A stretch of DNA of 64,000 nt from Glandiceps talaboti (taxonomy: Eukaryota > Hemichordata > Enteropneusta > Spengelidae): contig NC_135570.1 of the NCBI RefSeq assembly GCF_964340395.1, positions 5,602,322 through 5,666,321 of the forward strand. Reading direction: 5' to 3'. The position numbers and the translations under genes were made by a program. Below the pieces are notes generated by a model that was not told where the DNA came from, did no database searches, and worked only from the letters and a program-made list of their open reading frames with translations. Of this stretch, positions 33,913-41,445 are shown piece after piece (the first letter of the stretch is position 1; each line of letters starts with the position of its first letter).

Positions 33913-36900
33913 TGCACATGCATACACACACACACACGAACAGACTGTAATATGCATATACCACTTTTGAACTTCAGATCAGCAATGCTAACAAGGAAAA
34001 CATATTTTCACATATGTGTTATATTTGTAAAACATATCTTTTATTCATAATAAAATTATGATTCATGCATCTCTGATTGATGTTTATTTATCAACAACTG
34101 AATGTAGTTCTGACCATATTACTATAATACTGAAATATATCAATTTCATATTACTGGTCTTGGACATCAGACTTTCAGAATATTATGAGGGGCTGCGTGA
34201 ACATGTACATGTATATAATAATAGTACACAATGCTCTTCACTATCTAGTCCTTCATTCTCTACGTACATATACCTCCTGTATGTGTATGTAGATTTATAC
34301 AATACACATGTACAGGTGTACATCAATAACATGTATGCATGTGTTTTGGTACAAGCCAGTTTCATTGTACAAACACTTTAAGACAGTCGTTGTCTCTGTC
34401 AGCTACAACTAGTTTGACTGGTGCATCATCAGTCAATACTAGACCACTGGGATAGGCCAGGCCATCTTCATCTCTATCGATACGACAGATGAATCTTCCA
34501 CTGACATCAAATTTCTGGACACTATGTTCAAAGTCACTGATGTACAGATATCTGTCCTTGTCCATTGCAATGGCCAATGGATAATTTAGTTGACCATCAC
34601 TTTTGCCTGGAATGCCAAACTTGTACAGGAACTTATCATCTGCATTGAATGCCTGGATGCGGTGATTCTCACAGTCTGTTACATACAGAATTCCTTGGTT
34701 GTCGATGCACATCGAGCGAGGTCCTTTGAATTCTCCGTTCTTATCACCATACTTGCCAAAAGAATTGACGTATTCACCATTCTGTCTGTACCTTTTAATA
34801 CAGTGCCCATCTTCCTTGTTTGTGTTATCTAAATCTCCATCCCAATCAGTGACATACACAGTACCATCTAGAGGACTAATGCAGATACTTCTGGGATTCT
34901 TCAGTTCATTCTGTCCGAAGCATCTGATAATATGTCCGTCTTTATTACTAATTACCACTTGGGCATTATTTATATCAGTCATGAAGTATTCATCATTAGA
35001 CGACACTGCTACATCCAGTGGTTTAAACTTGTTTTCAAAATGTGTGAATTCAAAAACCTTCACACACTTCCCATTAATACATGTATCAAGTACTTGTGAT
35101 CTGTAGTTGTTCATGTCAGCCACCACTAGGTTTCCATGTCGGTTCTTGGTGACACTGTTAGGCATCCTGAAGTGACCTTTATTACTTCCCTTTTTACCAA
35201 TAGTCTTCACCATTCCTTTGATGACAGGTATTTCAAAAGGTGATCCTGGTATTGGTTTATCTCCTATCACTATGGTAACTTGGTATTTTCCATCCCTTTC
35301 ACCATGTATCATCACAGTGTGTTTACCATCTTTGTTGTCAGTTGCTGGGATGTCTTCTTGTGATCCATCTGGTTTTCTTACTTTCACTTTCACTTCTTGG
35401 TTTGGCATGACTGTCTTACCTCTGCTGTCTTTAGTTGTTATCAGTAACATGACAGATTCACCTTTCACTAGTCTCTTTGGAATGTTTTCAACTGTACACA
35501 AAGATGGACACACATCATACCCCAGAACTCCCAGCATTCCATCTGTAGTGACATCATCAGAGGGTTTGAATGTGACCATTTCCTGTTTAACCTCAGGTTT
35601 GGTTTCCATGGCAACTAAGTCATCAATTCGTTGTACAATTGTAGATTTACTGGACACAAGTTGAGCTGCACTGCCATGGTTGACTAATGCCTCTACATAT
35701 CCAGATGTACTGATAATGTTTTCATATTTGAATTCCAAATCAGTGATCTGAGTTTCTATTTGTTTGACTTGTAGATGGCAGTCTGTCTTCAACCCCTCTA
35801 TCAATGTACACTGCTCTTCTTTAACCTTTCCGATCTGAGAGTTAATGTCTTTTATCTTAGTCGTCAACATCTTTGTGCATGTTTCTTCTTGTTTGTTTAC
35901 TTCGCATTCCAACGCTTCAAACTGACCCTTCACTTTCTGGCATAAATCTACAGCTGTCATTTTACTTTCATCTGCCTCCTTTGCTTTCACCTTCAACTTT
36001 TTCACCATTTCTAACAACTCTTTGGCATACTTGTCAGCCACTTCTTGTAGATATCTATGGCTGTGGTCTGGAATACGGTGATCTATAATTGTACACTCTG
36101 AACAGATTGGTACTTGACACGTATCACAGAAATAGTTGACCTCATTTGTAGGATGACATTTACAATCTTCAACAGACAAAATGGCTGACTGGTTTGTAAA
36201 CTTTGTCTTTTTATGTTCTTCTACAGACAGTACTGTATGTGAGCTGGAATGTTTCAGTCTCCTGTGTACTGACTTCAGACAATCATCACAGAAAAACTGC
36301 TTACAATCTCTACAAAAGTGTGTAGCATCATTATTTTCTTCACATGACTCACATTTATGTTCTGTTTTCTTTGCCTCTTCTGTTCTTTTCTCAACCACCT
36401 CCAGTAGTGAGTTCATGTAAAAGTTGTTCTTCAATGCTGAAACTCCACCAGAGGGTAGGTCCACTTCCTGCTGACATGTTGGGCATATTAAGGCTCCTTT
36501 TTTCTTTACAAGAGTCTCCAAACAGTGTAGACAGAAAGTATGATGACATGGTAGAAGTTTAGGTACCTTGTACTGCTCCAAACAAATTGAACAAGACAGA
36601 CAATATTCTCCAATTTGATCCAGAATTTCTTCTGGTGTACCTCCGGAGGCTGCTGCCATGATGGCTGCCGACTACAAAAGTAGGTTTTACTACAATGTAC
36701 ATAAATTATACTTGTGAGGTGATTTAGGACTCCCTAAGTTAAGAAAGGTAAACAATCACAGTACATTGTACACAGGGCAAGTCTGATAGCATTGCAATGG
36801 AAACAGTGTCATAAATGAGATAGAGATCCCTAAATTTATGGTTCATAGTTCTTTCTTTCCCTGTGTCATTTTTTTTATCCATAAATATTGGACTGGGTCT

Positions 36901-38984
36901 TGTTGTGAATACATAAACACATATTAACTAAGCAGTACTAGCATGTTATTAAGACAATATGGGTACAACGTATTTCACATCCCCTGTACAAGAATACTAT
37001 GTGAACCTTACAATGCACAGCAAATCTGACATCATTGAAATATTTGTAATTCGGCTTCAAAAATAGTTTTAACATTAATGCTGCCTTATGAATGTATTAC
37101 ATTTTCCAATCTGTAATGGCTCTACATCTGATAAGAAGAAATCAGTAACCTAGAGACCATTTGGAAAACAATGGAAAACATAACTACTAGACACTCACAC
37201 ATCAAAAAAAAAAATCTACCTACCCCATCTATTCTAAAATTGAGCATAATCAGAACCACACAATTTTGTTAGACCTAATACGCCACATATGCCACCCCCA
37301 ACACACACACATGCACATGCATGTGCACACACACATACACATGCCCACATACTCATATCTGCTGGGCATACACCCATACATGAGGATTGTGGCTGTTTGG
37401 GATTATCACAAAACCCCTTACCTTTCGGAGATCGCCACCATTACAGTATTGTAAAGGTAATTTCAAAACTTCTCCATCTTCTGAATGTTCTAGAAGTTCT
37501 GCTACTTTTACAGCTTTCACCACATTCTCATGTTGCAAGGTTTGCACAATTTCCACTTCTCTCCTCCAGTGGACCATCATTTTATCATTGACTTGTTTGT
37601 TGCGTTCCTTCAATGCTACCCGTTCACCAGTCTCCTGAAAGTAATGAAAAAAATAGAGCCAATGATGTTGTAGCCCAACTGGTACATTATGAACAATGTA
37701 ATTTTTCTGAGTGTTTGATTGGTGGGACTTCATTATGTCTCGGCAAGTTGATGCATAATTATCTAATCTGATGTAGTGCACACAGTGCCATTTTCTTTGG
37801 CTATTCCGTTTACTGTCATTTGTTCTTTTGTGAGCACTCTTTACATACATCTGACACAATACCATAGGTGTTCCCAAGCTGCACACGAGAGCGCTGAGTG
37901 AATTCACACAATCGATGAAAACATGTAATACACTGAAATGTATGGTAACAGTACTTCAGAGCATACTGTTTGAAAAGAACAGGAGCACAGGGCACAAACA
38001 ACAATGTTATCATTATTGTGTCATAGTTCTCTTTCTTTCAATTTTGAAAGTTGAGTGTTATATGTTCAATTTTGTCAGAATAACAGAGCAACATCCCGTA
38101 CAAAAGTCACAAGTTTACTACATGCATGTGCAACTTTGCAACCAGCTTGTAGACAGCTTGTAGGGTCTATTTAAAGATTGCACCTGAAGCTTGTGCATGC
38201 TTGCAAACCCAGTAGTGAAGTTTCTGTCTCTTTGTTACAAGCTTGTGACATGCTTGCAGTACCCTGCACACTTGCAAGCCTTTGAGGCAAAGAAAAATTT
38301 CATAAGATTCCTGTCAGCTCTGCAAGCTTGTCACTTGCTTGTCATATGACAATGTATGCTTTTTTAAATAACTGTATAATTTTGCCAGAATAGCAGAGCA
38401 ACATCGCGGACGAAAGTCGCAAGTTTGCTACATACATGAACAAGTTTGCTACAAGCTTGTAGACAGCTTGTAGGGCATGTACAATGTATATAATTATGTA
38501 TGACTAGTGTAAATGTTTATTTATCTGCATTGCCATTCCACATTTTATCTTTGCAATATACAGTCCAAGGATTCTTTTAGGTGACAATATATAAATACTT
38601 AACTGTTAGAACACGTCAATAACAATAGAACAATCCCTGTATGATCTCAAAACTTCCTAAAATAAACATCATTCCATAATCTATACCTGGCTACTCTTTC
38701 CTGGTAAATGTACTAGTGATAGTTTGTTATCATAAATAAGTGATGGTATTTTCAAACTATTCATTCAGTACATTTTATACCTTGTTTTTCCATAGTGACA
38801 CAGTTCCATATCTTCCGGTACCTAACACTTCCACCATTTTCCATTTACGACTCTTGGACTTGGTCTTGTTTGTGACTTGAGCCTCACAGTTCCCATGGTT
38901 ACTTGTGATGTCATGCTGGTTGTCTTGTTTACTAGTGATGTCACTGTGCTTCTGTTTACTTTGTACAGGTGTCCCATGATTCAT
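16758..38984 (-). CDS. IKK-alpha/beta-family kinase (I-kappa-B kinase), 725 aa, 19 coding exons
   Basis: Exons: 38781-38998 (ATG at 38984), 37422-37634, 30002-30163, 28863-28952, 28197-28324, 26532-26590, 25900-25948, 25214-25346, 24673-24867, 23380-23488, 22842-22959, 22036-22137, 21111-21160, 20600-20670, 19915-20036, 18954-19003, 18186-18288, 17270-17408 and 16758-16838. All have GT-AG borders and matching phases. Kinase domain is about 49-330: glycine loop LGTGRYGTV (54-62), VALK Lys77, the IKK hallmark ENCCGL (145-150), HRDIKPEN (176-183), DFG (200-202). A ubiquitin-like domain spans about 335-420. A helical scaffold/dimerisation domain spans about 430-699, ending QRQKDVWALLK. IKKs phosphorylate I-kappa-B and release NF-kB. 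Oddities: the activation loop lacks both regulatory serines (Pro211 and Glu215 in their places), the tail is only 26 residues with no NEMO-binding LDWSWL, and a splice-site-derived minisatellite follows exon 28197-28324. It equally resembles vertebrate CHUK and IKBKB, so no symbol is given. Confidence 0.93.
17410..17545. repeat. long purine tract (giant polypyrimidine tract of an IKK acceptor)
   Basis: About 135 bp of nearly pure GAGA/GTGAGA on the plus strand. On the transcribed minus strand this is a CT-rich tract directly before the acceptor of exon 17270-17408. It could form triplex DNA. Confidence 0.85.
18600..18905. repeat. direct duplication of ~100 bp in an IKK intron
   Basis: CAGTAAGTAGAATACTGTGA, then GTACC(A/G)TTTAATATGCAGAA, occurs at about 18632-18672 and again at 18846-18886, with similar flanks (AAGTGAT.GTTAA before it, plus A/C-rich sequence after it). 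The copies lie 215 bp apart. Confidence 0.75.
19188..19526. mobile_element. fold-back element, ~145-bp arms
   Basis: Left arm 19188-19335 begins AAGTGGTCATATGGATGATG. Right arm about 19385-19526 is its reverse complement, ending CATCCATATGACCACTT. Arm identity is roughly 85-90% by eye. It sits in the IKK intron upstream of exon 18954-19003. Half of a related copy is at 13256-13470. No target duplication was recognised. Confidence 0.85.
20080..20335. repeat. ~80-bp tandem repeat, 3 units
   Basis: Units start at about 20105, 20182 and 20263 with TGTCTATGTTTCGGT(T/A)C, followed by CATGACTACTGCC and AGGACAAACTGATGAT. It begins about 45 bp upstream of the acceptor of IKK exon 19915-20036. Long frames on both strands are repeat artefacts. 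Confidence 0.9.
20380..20525. mobile_element. MITE family 2, truncated right end
   Basis: TTTGTTAATTGAGCTTGTAT, then GACACCGTGTGATCATCCCTAA, matches the right terminus of the 26003-26437 copy. The left part is lost or diverged. Confidence 0.7.
20720..21065. repeat. diverged direct duplication, ~160 bp units
   Basis: A unit with ATATATTCGCTAAAATTG, ACACTGTA and AGTAGTGGTCAATATTAT (about 20725-20890) recurs in diverged form at about 20915-21065. It lies in an IKK intron with no coding content. Confidence 0.5.
21291..21662. mobile_element. fold-back element, ~95-bp arms
   Basis: Left end GGTTACCCAGACTCTCATTG. Right end is the inverse, GATGAGAGTCTGGGTAACC. The arms also share TAATGGCTACCAGCC and ATAGCCATTGAGTGAGAG. 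It lies in the IKK intron between exons 21111-21160 and 22036-22137. Confidence 0.8.
22160..22290. repeat. dispersed short element with (CA)n and (GACA)n
   Basis: CCAATGGCATTGTAGCACAA starts a motif also seen at 33558, 37658 and 55557. A pure (AC)n tract follows at 22222-22262, then (GACA)n to 22290. Confidence 0.65.
22590..22770. mobile_element. MITE family 2, partial copy
   Basis: Shares CACATCTTCATTGACAACA, TATTACTGAAATATTGATAA and other interior blocks with 26090-26185. The right end is missing. Confidence 0.6.
23121..23156 (+). other. G-quadruplex-prone GGCA/GGGT tract
   Basis: Five GGG runs separated by single bases (23137-23155: GGGTGGGTGGGCGGGTGGG) follow three GGCA units. This is a textbook intramolecular G4 motif. 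It lies in an IKK intron, so the G-rich strand is the template strand. Confidence 0.85.
23785..24046. mobile_element. MITE with ~70-bp terminal inverted repeats
   Basis: Left end GACTCTTAGCAAAGTCCAAT, then TCAAACAATCAATGCCAAG and TATCTGATAACAGGAGGTC. Right end is the inverse, with GACCTCCTATTATCAGAT and CTTGGCATTGATTGTTTGAA. The right end abuts the palindromic satellite that starts at 24047. Confidence 0.8.
24047..24442. repeat. ~59-bp satellite with a palindromic core, ~7 units
   Basis: Each unit reads GTACGTATGTCATAACACC, then ACTAGTGTGCGCACACTAG, then (C/A)CCAGTGCAGGTAATCACC. The core is a near-perfect palindrome rich in alternating purine-pyrimidine steps, so the array can form serial cruciforms or Z-DNA. 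Confidence 0.9.
24478..24656. repeat. 60-bp tandem repeat, 3 units
   Basis: Three copies of CTTGAAAATCAAAGTTGTGT, then CTATTCCTTTCACACTGGTC and ATTTGAATTTCATTG. The third ends about 17 bp from the donor end of IKK exon 24673-24867. Confidence 0.95.
24961..25190. mobile_element. MITE family 1, right-truncated
   Basis: Begins TTAGGCCTAGAAAAAAAAAA and has GGTTCCGGTTACCTGACCCC as in other copies. It ends at a C-run of about 17 close to the donor of IKK exon 25214-25346. Confidence 0.75.
25640..25790. repeat. dispersed repeat, family 3 (also at 53255-53440)
   Basis: AATATTTTGATGTCTACATTTG, GTCTGCATTGTTGCACATTAG and TTCAATCTTGCTATCTGA recur at 53288-53425 with similar order and spacing. The termini are undefined. 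Confidence 0.65.
26003..26437. mobile_element. MITE family 2, most complete copy
   Basis: Left end GATGATTGGACAATGCCACA then CAAGCTCAATAA. Right end TTAATTGAGCTTGTGTGACA then TTGTGTGATCATCCC. The ~40-bp ends are inverted. It lies between IKK exons 25900-25948 and 26532-26590. Confidence 0.8.
26788..27355. repeat. 31-bp minisatellite, distal subfamily (~18 units)
   Basis: Units of AAGTACTTA(C/T)CAAT(C/A)AGT and ATAGGACAGTGGT. The core GTAAGTACTTAC is a perfect palindrome, so a GTAAGT donor-like word is present on the plus strand and, in units with TTACC, also on the minus strand. It is continuous with the proximal subfamily at 27356-28196. Confidence 0.95.
27356..28196. repeat. 31-bp minisatellite made of a duplicated IKK 5' splice junction (~27 units)
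   Basis: On the minus strand each unit reads CATCCTATACTGATTG then GTAAGTGACTTCCAC. The first block is the last 16 nt of IKK exon 28197-28324 and the second is the start of its intron. The exon end forms the terminal unit of the array. Almost every unit keeps GTAAGT. Use of a decoy would keep intron sequence, and the frame meets TAA at once (GAT TGG TAA). Confidence 0.95.
29016..29353. mobile_element. MITE family 1, diverged copy
   Basis: TTAAGGTCAAAAAAAAAAAA at the left and ATTTGGCCTAA at the right. Shared subterminal motifs are GTTCCGGTAAACTGACC and GCATTATCGGAACCACAC. Located between IKK exons 28863-28952 and 30002-30163. Confidence 0.75.
30866..31215. mobile_element. fold-back element, ~100-bp arms, in the 3' UTR of the 728-aa TRIM gene
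   Basis: Left arm 30866-30966 reads TGCTGAAATCAGACCGTGGA, later ATTAATAACACTTGGC and CAGCATGTTGGAACAGCAG. Right arm about 31105-31215 is the inverse, ending CCACGGTCTGATGTCAGCAG. The element starts 9 bp after the TRIM stop codon. It also supplies AATAAA on the minus strand (31162-31167), a likely polyadenylation signal. Confidence 0.88.
31224..33410 (-). CDS. TRIM E3 ubiquitin ligase, RING-Bbox-coiled coil-filamin-NHL (728 aa, single exon)
   Basis: One uninterrupted frame. A C3HC4 RING spans Cys23-Cys64 (CGIC, C38, H40, C43, C46, CPLC) with all zinc ligands present. B-box 1 is about 103-144 and B-box 2 about 161-199 (CDTCQETICSECGMVGH). A coiled coil covers about 200-300. A filamin/immunoglobulin-like domain is at about 365-462 (GTYRLSVTVDNVQVEGSP). 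Six NHL repeats fill 467-728, each with a 'G..LYVVDS..' type strand. The architecture is that of TRIM2/TRIM3/TRIM71. The RING and B-boxes would give E3 ligase activity and the NHL propeller would bind protein or RNA. The whole gene lies inside the third IKK coding-gene intron on the same strand, 951 bp downstream of a paralogue. Lack of introns suggests retroduplication followed by tandem copying (inference). The target is unknown. Confidence 0.95.
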   Translation of the reverse strand: MASYQHSLSTDIIADIDDNFLLCGICSEFYKVPKILPCLHIFCEGCLAQLADKNGGQKLICPLCRRSHELLEGGVSNFTTDNFLSVLVDNKKSDTVSGAQTCEACKVGVIVKVCTDCPVAICENCVRAHRQIPLTRSHRLMTPVDYERSKVKDPTSVQGPMYCGSHPTIELKLYCDTCQETICSECGMVGHYEHKHRYLKDSADDFVKELGEMVEKLKTKCQELKISVTKIQETSEKLESNYRNENKKLKGHIDKITQRVKAAGQTLQEELTDMYNRQKTNLNAQRKEMECLDSDIYAVEEYATNFMHCGSPTQLMASKTAMTTQIQSLLKTDTNPAPIESGYLQVKPSSKIIDAKFMGKVTDKRCVYVLEDVPLSAKSNEIVLATLRPKSPTELRVAAKDVKAVLMAPDNVKEDVKVTKKANGTARLQLSCTLTGTYRLSVTVDNVQVEGSPMTFQVTAPAGLMYKFGAGGSGDGQLNGPYGVTLTSQRHLLVCDSANNRLQIFTLQGQYLRRVHFTGSEKPFSPQYAVVVDGNIFVTDSGNNQVIVCDENGKLIRVIGKGELNSVVGIAFNQLNGKLYVVDSKSFCVRIYTLDGESVMSFGHKGNENGEFSRTPACIAISNAGLVYVACRLLSKMSVFRSDGNFLYQFGEFEDPEDLAVGKDGCVYVSDYQSKCVNKYNANGVFLSCLVSSLTDGLESPTGICISDDDHLVIVADYGNKCIRVYSK
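33411..34361. repeat. spacer between the two TRIM genes: short dispersed element and (CA)n/(CAGA)n
   Basis: 33558-33710 starts CCAACGGTACTGTAGCACAA and ends CTGCCCAGCCGTTTTTGAGC then TTAAGTTGTTCACACACA, a short non-autonomous element with a (CA)n tail. Imperfect (CA)n with CAGA units runs to 33942. The remainder should hold the 5' region of the downstream TRIM gene and the 3' UTR of the upstream one (AATAAA on the minus strand at 34083-34088). Confidence 0.75.
34362..36659 (-). CDS. TRIM E3 ubiquitin ligase, RING-Bbox-coiled coil-filamin-NHL (765 aa, single exon)
   Basis: Paralogue of the 728-aa neighbour. RING Cys23-Cys63 (CSIC, C38, H40, C43, C46, CPTC) is complete. B-box 1 is about 102-146 (CESCEENNDATHFCRDC) and B-box 2 about 167-206 (CDTCQVPICSECTIIDH). 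A Lys/Glu-rich coiled coil covers about 207-330. The filamin domain is about 380-480 (GKYQVTIVIGDKPIPGSPF). Six NHL repeats occupy 484-765. The third is enlarged by an acidic insert (WDGDLDNTNKEDGH). The start codon has a favourable context (ATCATGG). It is nested in the same IKK intron and orientation. The two proteins share domain order and motif wording but differ at most positions, so the duplication is old. Function is expected to be ubiquitin ligation; the target is unknown. Confidence 0.95.
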   Translation of the reverse strand: MAAASGGTPEEILDQIGEYCLSCSICLEQYKVPKLLPCHHTFCLHCLETLVKKKGALICPTCQQEVDLPSGGVSALKNNFYMNSLLEVVEKRTEEAKKTEHKCESCEENNDATHFCRDCKQFFCDDCLKSVHRRLKHSSSHTVLSVEEHKKTKFTNQSAILSVEDCKCHPTNEVNYFCDTCQVPICSECTIIDHRIPDHSHRYLQEVADKYAKELLEMVKKLKVKAKEADESKMTAVDLCQKVKGQFEALECEVNKQEETCTKMLTTKIKDINSQIGKVKEEQCTLIEGLKTDCHLQVKQIETQITDLEFKYENIISTSGYVEALVNHGSAAQLVSSKSTIVQRIDDLVAMETKPEVKQEMVTFKPSDDVTTDGMLGVLGYDVCPSLCTVENIPKRLVKGESVMLLITTKDSRGKTVMPNQEVKVKVRKPDGSQEDIPATDNKDGKHTVMIHGERDGKYQVTIVIGDKPIPGSPFEIPVIKGMVKTIGKKGSNKGHFRMPNSVTKNRHGNLVVADMNNYRSQVLDTCINGKCVKVFEFTHFENKFKPLDVAVSSNDEYFMTDINNAQVVISNKDGHIIRCFGQNELKNPRSICISPLDGTVYVTDWDGDLDNTNKEDGHCIKRYRQNGEYVNSFGKYGDKNGEFKGPRSMCIDNQGILYVTDCENHRIQAFNADDKFLYKFGIPGKSDGQLNYPLAIAMDKDRYLYISDFEHSVQKFDVSGRFICRIDRDEDGLAYPSGLVLTDDAPVKLVVADRDNDCLKVFVQ
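37090..37278. mobile_element. MITE family 1, left-truncated copy
   Basis: CCAATCTGTAATGGCTCTAC at the left and GCATAATCAGAACCACACAA, TTAGACCTAA at the right match the right half of the 12003-12380 copy. A (CA)-rich stretch at 37298-37345 follows. Confidence 0.8.
38075..38480. repeat. direct repeat of ~95 bp, 310 bp apart, in an IKK intron
   Basis: CAGAATAACAGAGCAACATC, then AAGTCACAAGTTTACTACAT and CAGCTTGTAGACAGCTTGTA (38075-38163), recurs at 38385-38474. The sequence between is dense in GCTTGC/CAAGCTTG words, which suggests decayed smaller repeats. Confidence 0.75.
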
Positions 38985-39069
38985 GGTTTGAGCTTCAGCT
39001 GTAAGATACAACACACCCATAAAGATTTATTGAACTACATTGTATGACACATGTACTGGTATTTACATA

Positions 39070-39235
39070 CAGTATGTGTGTATGTGTGTATGTATGTATG
39101 TTCGTACGTACGTACGTACGTATGTATGTATGTATATATGTACGTATGTACGTACGTACGTACGTACATACATACATACATACATACATACATACATACA
39201 TACATACATACATACATACATACATGCATGTACTT
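39070..39235. repeat. palindrome-prone (GTAC/GTAT)n-(CATA)n microsatellite
   Basis: (GTAT)n and (CGTA)n on the left give way at about 39166 to a (CATA)n run, the reverse complement of the first part. The locus can fold into a long hairpin. Tyr/Thr/Val-rich frames here on both strands are artefacts. It lies about 70 bp upstream of the first coding exon of IKK. Confidence 0.95.
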
Positions 39236-40499
39236 TGAAAGAGAAGTGTTGACAATCAAAGAGTAAAATACAAATGTAGTCATGCATTATCAGTTGATTA
39301 AGATAAATCTTACACAGTGTTTACTTAAAGTAACTTGTGTTCAAACACACCTAGTATAAATGACAGAAATACAGGAAGTCTAACATAACAACATTACAGC
39401 ACTAACCACTTCTGCATAGCATGCCATTCATCAGTGTACAATGCTCCCTCAGAGTCCCTGTTTGCTTAGTCACGACTCAACACATCTCTGTCTTTCACAT
39501 ACGATGTTGGACCAGTGTTTTATTAAAAGCAGTAAGTATTAAAGTCAAATTCGTAGACCCAAGTTCAACATATGTTTTTGATTAACTGGGTTCTCTAAAT
39601 TATCATACATGTATGGCACAAAAACTTGTTTGTTGAGGAAAGTTAATAATTAATATGTAATATTTGGTTCAAAAGCAAACAATTTGGTTTCATACTTCGT
39701 ATTAATACATAACTAGAGTGATTATACAGTTTCAATTAGGTGGCACGATATTTTTAACTTCTCACACGTTTTTTTTTTGGTTATACAAAATACACCAACA
39801 ATAACAGACACTGATTGCACACATGCCAGGCCTCCACATGCACATAAATTAGATTTACATTTTATCTCACTTCTGACACAAATAAACAGTTTTGTGTTTA
39901 GATCTCCATTGAACAAATAAGCTATTGAAAGTTATTGCATTGCAGGCTCAGATTTTGACACATACAGTGCCTGCTTGTCGGCAGGAATGTGGTGTTGTTT
40001 ATATTTGTAATGAGTGGTTTGTGGGAAGCCTGTTTCTTATCTATCTAAATTGTTCTTGGGGAACATACAATGTGTATGATATGTGCAGTTGTTCTGTGAT
40101 CCCTCAATGTTTTACCTGTACATGTTATAACATTGAATATGACTGTTACTGTTACATTATCATTTCTACAGATATAAACAAACTGATAAAAACATTGCTG
40201 AGCCCAATCAAAGTCACCTGCTGTTGTTATTGTATATATTGTTGATTTTACCTTAATTTTTCTGTGCAGGAAGTCTTTCCTTAGCTCACTTCATTCAAGC
40301 AATTAACACACTGGTGTTTTTTCAAGGGGTGTACATCATTACCACCTCATTATCAGGATTCCCAAATCTTAGTAGAAACACTGAGGACCGTACGGAATGT
40401 GTCAAAATAAAACGTGCATGTACTTTGTACAAGCAAATTGTAGTGTTCATACAATGAAATGGGTTGATCACTGTTTACACCAATTTATTAGTATACTTT

Positions 40500-41205
40500 G
40501 CTGTCTACAATTCCATAATTTATAACTCTCTTATCAAAACACCTGTTCTTATTTGTATCATACCTACACATACACACACCTAGGTATAATCTAGATAAAA
40601 TAACACCATCATGGTTTTCTATTGGATTTGTCAGCAACCTACTGTATTATACTGATATCAGTGATGATCCAATTAATTTTTTTATCAAACAATTTAATAT
40701 CTCAACGATTTATTGGATAATTATTCGTATCACAGGCTGAGGTCAAAGTTCAGAAATGAATTAGCATACTACAAGCAAGCCAAGTTGAATGCATTTGAAA
40801 AAAAATATCCTTTGCTGTCTGTAAGTTAGTTACATGTAGTTAGTTTATTTCAATAAAACAACAAGACCGACAGCACAGATATACAAATAAAAACTGGTAC
40901 AAATTGTTGAATTACTTGGATAACCCACAAACTTGTGACAAAGTGAAACACTTAATTTTTTGTTTCAAGTGGGGTCCATACAGTGATTCAAGAAAGTGGC
41001 GGGATTAGCAAAGGTGTTTAACTAGATGAAATAGGAAAGAATAACAGAAGTAGGGAAAATGTGGAGGCAAACTAACTAATAACAAATAAACTCGCTGTAA
41101 TTCTGTAATTTATAACTCTCTCATCAAAACACCTGTTCACCTACAGTGTATTTACATTTGTATATCATACCTACATGTACACCTAGTTATAATCTTGCTA
41201 TGGAA
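40500..41205. repeat. direct duplication in the first IKK intron
   Basis: AATTTATAACTCTCT(T/C)ATCA, then AAACACCTGTTC and ATCATACCTACA, occurs at about 40515-40600 and 41105-41190, roughly 590 bp apart. Confidence 0.7.
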
Positions 41206-41244
41206 AACAATGAAATTTGCAGAAGCCTTATTATTTACTTGTAT

Positions 41245-41445
41245 TACTGGTGGCAATGCTAGACTAACAAATACTCACATCCCCTAGGTTGCACTGAACA
41301 CCTGTGAAAAGCTTGCCTCCTATTGGTCAGTAGTTATGTCATGCTGGTGACAATGCTAGACTAACAAATACTTGCATCCCCAAGGTTGCAAGTTGAACAC
41401 CTGTGTAAAGCTTGCCTCTTATTGGCCAGAAGTTATTTCATCCCA
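41245..41445. repeat. ~97-bp tandem duplication
   Basis: GCAATGCTAGACTAACAAAT, then GGTTGCA, GAACACCTGTG and AAGCTTGCCTC, occurs at about 41250-41340 and 41347-41440. It is in the first IKK intron, non-coding. Confidence 0.9.

Noticed and set aside
33633-33964. Open frames of 86-107 codons on both strands
   Set aside because: They encode only Thr/His or Cys/Val runs from (CA)n and CAGA repeats.
34590-36562. Plus-strand frames up to 148 codons antisense to the 765-aa TRIM gene
   Set aside because: Shadows of a clear coding gene on the other strand, with no domain content.
39035-39287. Six overlapping Tyr/Thr/Val-rich frames
   Set aside because: All derive from the GTAC/CATA microsatellite.
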